Origin: Isohypsibius dastychi
Taxonomy: Eukaryota > Tardigrada > Eutardigrada > Parachela > Isohypsibiidae
Length of the DNA stretch: 34,429 nucleotides
Assembly: GCA_034696485.1 (NCBI GenBank)
Contig: JAQIWT010000112.1
Coordinates: 1 to 34,429 of the forward strand
Direction: 5' to 3'
The translations under genes were made by a program, and so were the position numbers. Numbering within the stretch: position 1 is the first letter of the stretch; each line of letters starts with the position of its first letter. Shown piece by piece: positions 10,365-20,200 of the stretch. The notes beneath the pieces were generated by a model. That model was not told the origin of the DNA, did no database searches, and was given only the letters and a program-made list of their open reading frames with translations.

Positions 10365-11277
10365 GGATGTAGCTTTAACTCAGAACTCGGAACTCGGAAT
10401 TCGGAAGCCGGAACTCGGAATTCGGAACTCGGAACTCGGAATTCGGAATTCGGAATTCGGAAGCCGGAACTCAAAACTCGAAAATCGGAACTCTGAAATC
10501 GGAACTCAGAATTTCGAAATTTAAAACTCCAAATACGTTATTCAACGATGAAGGTCGCAACCGCAAGTCAGGGTCGAAGTGATGGTTTGTTTTGTAACCT
10601 ATCAATCTCGTTATTCTTGATCTCATTCTGACCATAGCAGTAGCAACATCATTACGAATTAGATTCTATCGTGAGTTTCTATCTCTGTACGAATTCGTGT
10701 TTAATTATTCAGCACAATGCGAAGTGACACTTTTGCATATAGGAACGATATGTTCGACCTGTCAAACACATCACTGTTTTTGAGGGTTGTACTTCGGGTT
10801 TTGCCTGAATACACCTTAAAAATGTAATCAAAAACGCTCGATTTCAAGTCAAAAACTTTTGTCTAGTTTCATGTGAGTGGAAACTTTAGGCCACTAAAAC
10901 AGCGTCGCTCACGATAATGACTAATCTGTTACGATGTTGCTACTGCCGCGGTCAAAATGAAATTGAAAAAAACGATCCGTTGGTTACAAAAAAACAAACT
11001 GGTACTGGAACAGGCCCTGACCTGCGGTTGTGACTTGCGAGGTTAAAACTATGGTTTTTAAAATTCAAATTTCTTGATTCGCATTTTATATTCCTGTTTC
11101 AAGTTCCAAGTCCGAGTTTCAAATTTCGGGTTCCGAGTTCCAAAGTCCGAGTTCCGAATTCCGAGTTCTGAATTCCAAGTTCCGAGTTCCGAATTCCGAG
11201 TTCCGAGTTCCGAGTTCCGAATTCTGAGTTCCGAGTTCCGAATTCCGAGTTCCGAGTTCTGAGTTAAAGCAATAGCC
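10365..11277. mobile_element. Foldback-type DNA element, copy 2 (913 bp)
   Basis: This is the same family as 407-1321. The left end reads GGATGTAGCTTTAACTCAG, a diverged terminus; the right end reads GAGTTAAAGCAATAGCC, a match to copy 1. GGAACTC/GGAATTC heptamers run from about 10380 to 10515 and their complements from about 11090 to 11265. Inner arms pair: CCGCAAGTCAGG near 10559 against CCTGACCTGCGG near 11017, and CATAGCAGTAGCAACATC near 10632 against GATGTTGCTACTGCCGCGG near 10933. Inner sequence (GACCGCGGCAGTAGC on the complement) is shared with copy 1. It carries no coding capacity. The immediate right flank is GAAAGGTTG, matching the left flank of copy 1. Confidence 0.75.
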
Positions 11278-11286
11278 GAAAGGTTG
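11278..11286. repeat. 9-bp direct repeat, right copy of probable target duplication
   Basis: GAAAGGTTG directly abuts the right terminus GCAATAGCC of the second foldback. It is identical to 398-406 outside the left terminus of the first foldback. The inner flanks of the two elements (ACATTTCTG and AGCCGCAAA) match neither it nor each other. Confidence 0.7.
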
Positions 11287-12584
11287 GCGGAAACGTTGCA
11301 GGGAATATTGCCGAATGAGGAGAGCCTCACTAAACGGTTCATTTAGGCATGTTCAGTTGCATGTAACCAGATCGTATAAGTCAATTACGTATCAGTCGTA
11401 TCTGTGTCTTGTAAGGCACTTCTGTAAGCCACCTATGGTGACTACCTATTGCTGTGGCGTTCTATGGGGCCCCTATAGGCCAACATGAAGCGATATCACC
11501 AACTTTACCATACTGTAGCTTGGCGACCATGCGGTTCAAACGAAAAGAAAACTATTATTTCATACATTCATTTCATACACACCAATCATATGGCACATGA
11601 AACACGTCCCATGGTCGTCCACTGACCGATGCGTTTCGTACTCTAAACACAATTTTCTGAATCTCACCCTCCCAGCATTGACGCAAGTCTGACCTCATGT
11701 ACCATACAGCAAACACCAGTATATCCCCACATCGAACATCCCGTATACTACTTAGGTAAATCAAACGCACCACAATGCTCGAAACTCATGGGACAACCAA
11801 ATCTTATTTTTTGATAAGATTTCTCTTAACAAAACGTGACCCTCTCAATATGAACACGAACGTTTTCACGAAATTAGTTCTCTGAAAACCTATGAGCCGA
11901 TTGGAATTGTTAGATATAACCTACCATTTGCCAGAACCTTTGGAGCAAAGGGAGGGGGCTGAAGGGGTTAAGGAGTGAACGAAGTGAAGAAGCGAAAGTA
12001 CCAGAGAAACTGAGCCTTGATCAGCACCATAGATGAACTGATTTTCGTAGCATGTGTTACTCGAAACTCTCACACTCTTCATGCGTAGTGGATGTCTCTG
12101 AAATCTAATGGTCGAATGGGAAGCGTGTGATCTGTATACAGATCTGTACCCTAGAATGATGTTTGTTGCTTGATATTTGTGGTCAGACTTTAAACCTGAA
12201 TGATATTCCGTACGAGTCGGGTTGCCATCTGAAATGAACTGTCGGCATTGCATGTCATGTTACCTACTTACCATGTGAAGATGAAAGCCATGAAAAGCAA
12301 ACTTTTCGATAGACACCTGGAATCAACTAAATTGCCCATTGCAAACGTAACCAAGAATAGATTTGTGACGAGAACGGCTCAATCCGCGTCGCAATTTCAG
12401 ATCGACGCCCCTCCCCTTACCGTATCATTCAATGACATAACCGGGCATTTTAAAGTGGAAATCGCCAAAGGCAGCCGCTTTCGAAGTCCCGGCCTGAACC
12501 GTCCTGTTGATAAGTTTGTCAAGCTATCACTTCTCTTTTCAAATGCTCAAGAAATCTCATGAGCCAAGACTTCCGTACGCCGAG
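11287..12584. other. Intergenic, no gene recognised
   Basis: Short frames occur on both strands. The most protein-like is a 94-codon frame at 12281-12562, without a recognised domain. A purine-rich patch (GGAGGGGGCTGAAGGGG) lies near 11951. I could support no gene. Confidence 0.4.
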
Positions 12585-13045
12585 CTCACAAGCAAACCAC
12601 GGGAACCCGATAAATTCAAAAAAATAACTGAAGAGTGCAAATGATAGAGCGTTTTTCACTGATAATTGTCGTACTAATGACTTGGTTGATTTGGGGTGCT
12701 TTAGAAGACAAAAAAGGGAAAGAAGGGACGAAAAACTCATGTATGGGTAGAAACGATTTGCGCAGTGGGGCTTACCAATACGAACACTAATGGGGCTCAC
12801 GCTTTCGCGACTGTACGACTTCGCGCATGCACTTCGAGATAGAAACATTCCAAGTCGTGAACCCCGCCAGTATGTATATGGTATGTACACGTAAGCCCCG
12901 GGTTCTTTCTTCCCTTTTTTGTCCTCCAGATCACCCCAAATCAACCAAGTCATTAGTAAGACAATTATCAGTGAAAAATGCTCTATCATTTGCACTCTTC
13001 AGTTATTTTTTTGAATTTATCAGGTTCCCGTGGTTTGCTTGTCAG
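12585..13045. mobile_element. Inverted-repeat element (MITE-like, about 460 bp)
   Basis: The left arm (about 12585-12733) runs CTCACAAGCAAACCACGGG and on through AAAATAACTGAAGAGTGC and TGATAGAGCGTTTTTCACTG to AAAAAGGGAAAGAAG. The right arm (about 12900-13045) is its near-perfect reverse complement, ending GGTTTGCTTGTCAG. The loop of about 165 bp has no open reading frame of note. Two open frames seen in the arms are mirror images and not genes. No target duplication is obvious at the ends. Confidence 0.7.
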
Positions 13046-13600
13046 CCCAACCCTGTTTTTCGAGAGAGCTTCCTCTTTCCAGTAAGACTAATTATTGTTT
13101 TTATCTTCGACTTCGATACTCGAACCCTTTGATCGTCAGGATCAAGTGAATTAGTGAGGTCAGTTACAGTTACTCAGAGTCACGGATGGTTTACTGTATT
13201 TCGATATCGACGTACAAAAAACGAGTGTTCAGAATTATTGGGTATAAAATCAGATTTCGCCCAGGGCGACAATTTTAATTTTTTCCAGGTCATATCACGG
13301 GCTTTCGGAAACTCCTGCCGATTGCAAAAGAATGCTTCAAATGATGTTTTAAAGATTTTAAATGCAACAACTCTGAACGATCAACGACGACAGGAACTTT
13401 GACCGAAGAAAACACTAAGAACAGCGGTACTCCCGCCAATAACTTGGAGATGAATAGTCTTGATTTAGTCAATCAAGACCGTTACCCCATCTATCTATCA
13501 ACCGGACCCCACAGTCTTGATTGACTACATCAGAACGGTTTAACTCCAAGTTATCGACAGGACGGATTATATAGTCCCGAGCGGCAGGAGGGGGCAAGCT
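13046..13600. other. Non-coding stretch with nested inverted repeats
   Basis: I see no gene. CCAATAACTTGGAG near 13436 pairs with CTCCAAGTTATCG near 13542. Between them lie GTCTTGATTTAGTCAATCAAGAC (self-complementary arms) near 13457 and a further AGTCTTGATTGACTACATC near 13512, suggesting another small palindromic element. Confidence 0.45.
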
Positions 13601-13831
13601 ACCCCATAGTATCAATCAAGTATCCACAACTGGAGCCGAGCAGCTGCCAGCAGGCGCCTGGTTCGCGACCCCAAAGTATCGCAAGATTCCCATTGGTCCA
13701 TTCTGTCTGTTCGGCTAGAGCAGCATTTGTGATACTTGGTGGTCGAGACCAGAGGGCTGCCCACAACTGCTAGGCCCAAACCAGCAGGCCATTTGTGATA
13801 CTTCGGGGTTCCGAGTCAGCAAAAAGAATGC

Positions 13832-13925
13832 TCCCGAAAGGATTCGAACCCAGATCCTCCATCCCCAGTGCTCGCAGTCATTTACCACAGCCGAACGCCT
13901 GTAGCCACCCGACCACCGCTGCTCT
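13832..13925 (-). ncRNA. tRNA-like segment, probable SINE head or tRNA pseudogene
   Basis: On the minus strand an exact B-box-like GGTTCGAATCC lies about 60 nt after an A-box-like TGGCTACAGGCG, and a T-run (TTCTTTTTG) follows, as expected for RNA polymerase III transcription. The 3' end (CGGGAGCA) has no matching 5' acceptor strand, so a functional tRNA is not supported. A tRNA-derived SINE or a relic is more likely. Confidence 0.4.
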
Positions 13926-13931
13926 TCTGAT

Positions 13932-14031
13932 ACTCTATCCTCGCGCGTAACTGGCACAATCAAATTTGATTGAGTATGTTAACTCTACCTAAATCAAATT
14001 TGATTGTGCCAGTTACGCGCGAGGATAGAGT
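13932..14031. repeat. Perfect inverted repeat, 40-bp arms with 20-bp loop
   Basis: The arms 13932-13971 and 13992-14031 are exact reverse complements over 40 bp, running from ACTCTATCCTCGCGCGTAAC to TCAAATTTGATT. The loop is A/T-rich. The perfect pairing implies a recent origin or maintenance by conversion. It directly adjoins the tRNA-like segment. Confidence 0.9.
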
Positions 14032-14515
14032 ACCTTTGGTATTTTGATTGCGAACAGTTTGATTGCGGAACATTGACATCTTCCACATTTTGCTACTTAG
14101 ATGAGACGTATCAAAACATCGATAGTTTTTCTACGTGCTAAATTCGTCCCGCGGACCGGGTGACGTTACAATTTGCCGAAATCATCGATTTTCAGACTGG
14201 AAGAATTTTGAAAAGTTTTGGAAAAAATTGTGGATTTGTTTTGGGTTTTTTCGGATTTTAGAAGGCGATTGGTGAACTGGGGCAAGTCGTTCAAAATTTA
14301 TTCAGAAACAACAAAATTGAGGGTGACGTAATAATTGGGTTGGTGGGTGGAGCCCAAAGTTGGCTACTTGTGATACTATGGGGTTCCGAAGGCAGCTTGT
14401 GATACTTTGGGGTCGCTTTGGCTTGGTGCACACCAGCAGTGCTCAGTTCAGCTGCATTTGTGATACTCGGAGTTCTCGACCCCAGAGTATCACAAATCAG
14501 CCTAGTATCAGAAGT

Positions 14516-15813
14516 CTCGTCCCGCTTGGGAGTTTTCACTGAGCTCTCGATCTTGAAGAGGAATCAACTCGGAACGTTTGGCTTTTGACTTACAGTTAGG
14601 CGGTGAAGTTTTGGAGATTTTCGAATGTGACAACTGGGCACAAGTGTGTGTAGACATACTCAGTGGGCCCTTACAAAGGTAGATTATCTGAATGAAATAT
14701 TTGAAATAATTCTATTCCATGGTCCCCAATTTCGAGCGGCGCGAGGCGAGGTGAGACGACCAGATAATCCAGACCAGATAATCAGGAAAACCAGCTCCTG
14801 AGCTCGTTATTTATATAATTCAGAATTATATTCCACGCCAATTGGTGATTTTCAGAAAATACTAAATCAGAAGTACAATCAGGATAATAATTATTTAGAT
14901 AATCTATCTTTGTAATGTGCCAGTGTTTCGTAAACCGTGTGCTTCGAGACAAGTTCAGTGAATATCATAAGTCAGTGAATTTGTATATTTTCAAGAACGC
15001 GCCGCGCTTGCGCAAAGGTTTGCCGTGACAGAAAAAAGGCTTGCTGCCATTCACGATTGAATTGCATTCCGTAACACGAGTCACCACTCACCAGGTGCCG
15101 GAGAAAAAAAAGCAACCTTGAACCCACCCTTCTCCTCGTTATCTGAATTCATTTTTTATCGCAACTGACATTTGCTTTTTTGCAGGTTGCATATTTTCAG
15201 CTTTCCGATGTGACCCTAGTCTGCAGCGTTTATATCCGGCGGAGTATGAAGAGAAAACAGCTGCTGGGATGGATTCCACTTTGACACAATAATTCCTCAA
15301 GAAAATGTAGCTCACATTGGAGAGATTTCCAAGAAGCTCATGAACAAATGTAGCGTTGGCATTTTTTGGTCAAATGTTGATGGTCGTTCTCAATGTTTTT
15401 AATTTGTTAATCAAATTTGATTCAGATTTATCCATTCGAACACTCATTCATCCCAGTTGTTCAGAACGAGTGAATCAAGTGTTTGCAAATTCTTGGGAGT
15501 CGTAAAACATATTTCATGCGACAAGGAGAAGAAGGACAGCATCTTTTCACTCGTTATCCACGAATTAACATTGTAGGTGAATGGTCAGATCGAGTATCAT
15601 CTATAAATCGGACTAGACCCCATGCACATAATCAGTATTTAATCATGCTACATGTAGATTGACACCTTTCTTTTCGAACGCACGCATGTAATGAAATTTG
15701 ATGGATTGGAAGAGATAAAAAAAAACGGGCGGCAAATTATCTACTTGCCCGAGTAAATGCCTAGCGATCAAATCATCCAGTTGTTCTCGTCCGCCTAGAA
15801 GCTTGCGCTTAAC
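14516..15813. other. Intergenic, no gene recognised
   Basis: This 1.3 kb of A/T-rich sequence has no supported gene. A local duplication, CCAGATAATCC followed by AGACCAGATAATC, lies near 14760. The stretch before 15814 is the presumed promoter of the small membrane protein. Confidence 0.4.
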
Positions 15814-16518
15814 ATGACATTTTTCATAATATATACTATTTGTGGCCTACTACCTTACTCAATGATATCTCAAATACTACCATTGGATCCTAAAATAACT
15901 CTGAAAATCAGAGTCACAGGACACGATTCTTATTTTTGGATTCAAGAGATGACTATCGCTGATCAAAGCGATTACGTGAAAGTGCGCAGGGTGGAAGTCC
16001 CTGCGGGGGGAACTTATTTATTTTCCGCGAAGTATGGACGTGTATACAATTCTGTCGAAAGAACAGCCAAATCAGGTAAAATCCAGTCTACCGTAATCAT
16101 CTATTGTATTGTATGACCAATCGATGTGGAACAATTGGCAGCACCTGTATCCAGATCCCAGTGCGATCGAACACTTACAATACTGGTTGGAGTACGTAAA
16201 TTGGGGCGAATTCTAACATCAATTCTGTTCTTCCGACCCTTTGGATCTTGTCCCAAAAGCAGAAACGTGTCCAGTTAACGACACGGCCTCATCTATACCA
16301 ACAGAACAAAACCAAGCAGTTCTAGTTCCTACTCCAGTTCCTACCAGAACAGAGGTGGGTACAACTGGACAAGTTGATCTCTGCTAACTATTGTTTTTCT
16401 TCAGGATAATCATGGTTTCGCTGCCTTGATTTCTTTTATAGTGGTTGCTGTATTTGTTCTGGGTATAGGTTTTGCCATGTGGATTCAACGACATCATATC
16501 CAGCCAACCAATCTGTGA
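15814..16518 (+). CDS. Predicted small single-pass membrane protein
   Basis: Three exons: 15814-16075, 16263-16354 (or from 16260) and 16405-16518. The N-terminus MTFFIIYTICGLLPYSMI is a signal peptide. The ectodomain (about 100 residues) has alternating polar and hydrophobic strands (KITLKIRVTGHDSYFWIQEM, KVRRVEVPAGGTYLF) that look like a small beta-sandwich. A Pro/Thr-rich stalk follows (VLVPTPVPTRTE), then a transmembrane helix (ALISFIVVAVFVLGIGFAMW) and a short basic tail ending in a TGA stop. Donors are GTAAAA and GTGGGT; the last acceptor is TTCTTCAG. Exon phases agree throughout. The first acceptor (CCCAAAAGCAG) is poor, so that boundary is less certain. AATAAA follows 118 bp after the stop. 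No family is recognised. The gene lies upstream of the secreted Ig gene on the same strand. Confidence 0.6.
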
Positions 16519-16635
16519 ATCTTCTCATTATTTTCTACATTTTTGTCATCAAAGTGATATTGTGAAATTTGTATTTGTCATACAAAATAACATCGCACGC
16601 TACTGTTTAATTATGTTTAATTTTGACTTTTTATA

Positions 16636-16641
16636 AATAAA
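16636..16641 (+). terminator. Polyadenylation signal AATAAA
   Basis: AATAAA in TTTATAAATAAAATAGG lies 118 bp after the stop of the small membrane protein. Confidence 0.45.
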
Positions 16642-17229
16642 ATAGGGTAGCTTATTTGATCCAAAATGAAAACCACTAGGAGAACTAGGAGGGCTTTGAT
16701 AAGGCCGACTACTTTCATGATTTGCAACTGCAAACATTTAAACTACAAACACTTCGGTGATCACTAATGTGGAATTATAAAACCTACGAGAACTTCGAAA
16801 ATTGCGGTCATATCCGTCTTCGATGTTTAAAGTCTAGTGAAGAACGCTTGCCTCACTCAGTAATTCTCCTACGACTAATTCGTCATCGCTGTCAAAATGG
16901 TAGAAGCACAGCCTCCAGATTTGCTCACCCACGTTTTTCTCCCTCGACTCCCATATCACAGGGAAGCATAACTAGAACGATTTCAGACTTTAGGCCTTCG
17001 ATCAGGTGGACTGAAGATTTGAGTCAACATATGTTCGTAGTCATTTTAGATACATTTTGGTAACTCTGTTTCCAAGGAACGACTAGCAATCTTCGCAGTC
17101 AGATTTCCGTTCGAAAACTCATTTGACTCCTATTGTTTCCAACCTGAGTTAGCCGTGAAAAAATTCACGATTTTTGAGCGTTTCAGACGGAAGCGGAAGC
17201 AGAATTTTGACAGAGTTATTAAATTCATC
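16642..17229. other. Intergenic; upstream region of the Ig gene
   Basis: No gene is supported in this 0.6 kb. A plus-strand open frame at 16767-17063 has no domain. The promoter of the Ig gene is presumably here. Confidence 0.4.
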
Positions 17230-20200
17230 ATGGCTCCACTCTTCAGTGTGTATTTCTTGCTGTTAACCACCGAGATAGCGTTGCTCGGGTCAATGGCGAT
17301 CCGCGAACATTCAGAAACGTGAGTTTCGAGTCTGTAGTGAATGAAAAGCAATGTAGACGTGAAGTTGGTGATTTCTCGAATGTCTGAATTGTCCATGACT
17401 CAGAACAAGTTCTGTAACAGAGTGTGCCCTCATGTAGCACTTATACTTTAAAGCCCTTAACTTTGTCGATCTCTTCAGGCACACCAACTCAGTGACGCAT
17501 CAGAATCCGTCAATTTCAATACTGCCGGCTGCCGATCAAATTGAAGAACTCAAGCCCGTTATTGTAGAGTGCACATATACTTCAACTAATATTGACTCAT
17601 CAAACCCACAAATCGGGTGGTATGCTTATTATGTCAACGGTGGAGGCCAGCCGACAGAAAGACATCTTAGAATTGAGAAACGGCGAGACGGTAACTTGAC
17701 GATTTTAACCCGAGAGTTCATTGCAAGTGAAATCTGGAACGGCACTGCACACATTTGCGCCGCAACTTTTGACAATGGCACACGAATCATCGCTTCCCTC
17801 CCGCATCCCGTCATGGTCAAAAGTGAGTACTTATTCTAACAGATGTTGATATGGCCCTCTACCAATCTACATAATCCGAATGGCCATTTGTCAGGAGGAC
17901 CAGATATCCTCCTTTCTCTCACAACACAGAGCAGTGATTCTCCAGACGATCAAAAGATATCTTTCACTAGCATGACAATTGACCTCACCGAACGGATAAG
18001 TTTCGATTGTTTCTACCGAGAATCAGGATTGTGTACGGAAGAGCCTATCTTCACAGGAACCGACTCAGCTCTTAGGAAGTTTCAGATCCCGGAACACCAT
18101 CCTGGTTATAAATGCAAAGGTATTCCAAACTGGCAACGGACACGGAGGGACATGAACAGCGGTCGGCTTACTCTATCCTTGAATGACACAGGGAGCTACT
18201 CCTGTGTATGCGGTGCAACTCGATCAAACAGCGTTATGCTAAATGTGAATCGGTTGAGCTCTGCTGTTGTGATGCCTTCTCCAAACATCAATGATGTCAA
18301 TTTCCTTGAGGGTGGAGACGGATTGGTGGTTCTCAGCATTATCCCACCATTCAACGTGAAAGATGTCTCATGTATGGCTCCGAATGGCCTGAATGTCTCT
18401 CTGCGCCGGCATGACACAAATCAGGTAGCGTTCGACTTAGGAACTGTCGACAGAAGTCAAAGTGGTGTTTACCTTTGTACGAGCTCAAAAGCACAATTTG
18501 ACCTTCCATGGAGAAACCAGCTGATGAAAATTGCGGATGTGGACCGCAGCGCCGTAAAAGCCAGCGTGAATGTTCACTGTAAGTCTTTTATCTATCAGTG
18601 ATATTCACTTGACGGCAGCCTGGCCACCTCACGATCTATTCAATGCCGAAATGATTTAGTAGATTTTATATATCTCTCTCAGGTGATTTCGTGCAAACCA
18701 ATCCCGGCTTTTGCAGTGTGTTCAGTAGTTCACCAGAAAACTCTCTTAATCTTAACACCTGAGTTTTTCAGTAAATTTCTGGACCTAGTGTACAAATTTA
18801 ACATGTAAGGCGGCGCTTGATTTGCCTTTGAATTACGTTACCTGAAAGTATTAATTCACAAAAACACTTGTTTTGATTTTCTCTGTACTCTGACCTCGAA
18901 AATATACCCGCGGAAAAAATGAACTTTTTCTAAAAATCTGATGTAATCAGATGGTTGGTCCACCCTAAATATCACTGTCGTTCCTCAGGAATCTTTCCTA
19001 ACGTTTTCTCAAGAACACACTGCTGAATGTGGTGGGCAGAAATGTTGAGTGTTGAGAATAACCACTTGCACTGCAGGTTGATCATTCTTTGGCTGACCAC
19101 TGGCCAGAAAATTGAGGAAGAGGGTAGGCAGACAACTAATAGAGTCACAAGGGATGGATCAAAACTCAACAATTCTGCCAAAGGCAGACATAACTCAACG
19201 ATTCTGCCAAAGGCAGAGAGAAACTCGACAGTTCTATCGAAGTTTCATACTCCCATACAAAATGAAGGTGTGCAGTCTGTTTAGAACCCCAAAAAACTCA
19301 ACAATGTCGCCAAATGGATCTTATGTCGATCTTGAAAGTTCTGATCATGATCATAACCTGGCTGATGATAGTCATTTTGTTAACAGTGTTATCGTTGTCG
19401 CTTAGCGAGTATTGTTATTTTGAACCGATAGCCCGTGGGGTCGGTTATTTCAAGGATTTTTCCCTCTCATCTGGCCAGCTTAACCATCGGACACGTTATT
19501 CTTTATATTGGTAATATAGACATTGCAAGTCGCGGTTTGGACCAATCAGTCTTCCTAAAACTGGACTGAATCAGCTGAACTCGCGCAGCTGATCCGGTCT
19601 ATTCAGTCAGCAAAAGCGCGATTTTTGCTGACTGATCGGATAGCTGATCAGGGTACCAGAGCAACTTGCAATGTTTATAATGAGCTGTACTGATATTATA
19701 AATTCAATCTACTGTTTCGCTCTGCATTTGAAAATATTGTTGAGTTTTGATCCAGCCCTTGTGACCCTATTAGTTGCCTGCCTACCCTTTCCTTCAATTT
19801 CTGGTCATTGGTCAGCCGAAAAATGGTTAACCTGCAGAGCAAGTGGTTATTCTCAACATTCAACATTTCTGCCGACCAGACTCAACAATTCTGCCGGCTA
19901 CAGTTTCAGATGTTCTTGAATCTCAATTGATCTTGAACCAAAAAATGCGAGGCGGGTGGGGGGGGGGAGGGGGGGGGGAAGGGGTGAATTGCTGTTTTTG
20001 TTTAGTGGAATTGCAATACTGCGGTGATACCTCTGCTGTGAAGAGGCTCTGTAGCCTGAGCCGTGGCATAACTTTTCGTAGGCCACCTTTCGTAGTCAGA
20101 ATTTTCGTAGTAGAACTTTCGCTGTCATACTGTTCGTAGTAAAGGAATCTCGTAGTTTGCTGACCTCGTAGGCAAGAGGTTTCGTAGTTGAAAAATTGGA

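Larger units (their letters stand above)
13600..14515. repeat. Cluster of TGTGATACTTTGGGG-like motifs, both orientations
   Basis: About nine copies of a short module occur. Plus-strand copies near 13727, 13790, 14368, 14397 and 14458 read TTGTGATACTnnGGGGTTC or close variants. Reverse copies near 13605, 13669, 14482 and 14503 read ACCCCAnAGTATCACAAATC or variants. Several are preceded by GCAGCATT or GGCCATT. They extend on both sides of the tRNA-like segment and the perfect hairpin. There is no coding potential. Confidence 0.6.

Noticed and set aside
12281-12562. 94-codon plus-strand frame with plausible composition
   Set aside because: No recognised domain, no supporting splice or polyadenylation signals; could be a decayed exon but cannot be supported.
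12519-13132. Two long frames, one on each strand, that share peptide sequence
   Set aside because: They are mirror translations of the two arms of the inverted-repeat element.
13832-13925. Functional tRNA gene on the minus strand
   Set aside because: The B box is perfect but no 5' acceptor strand pairs with the 3' end, and no clear anticodon arm could be drawn.
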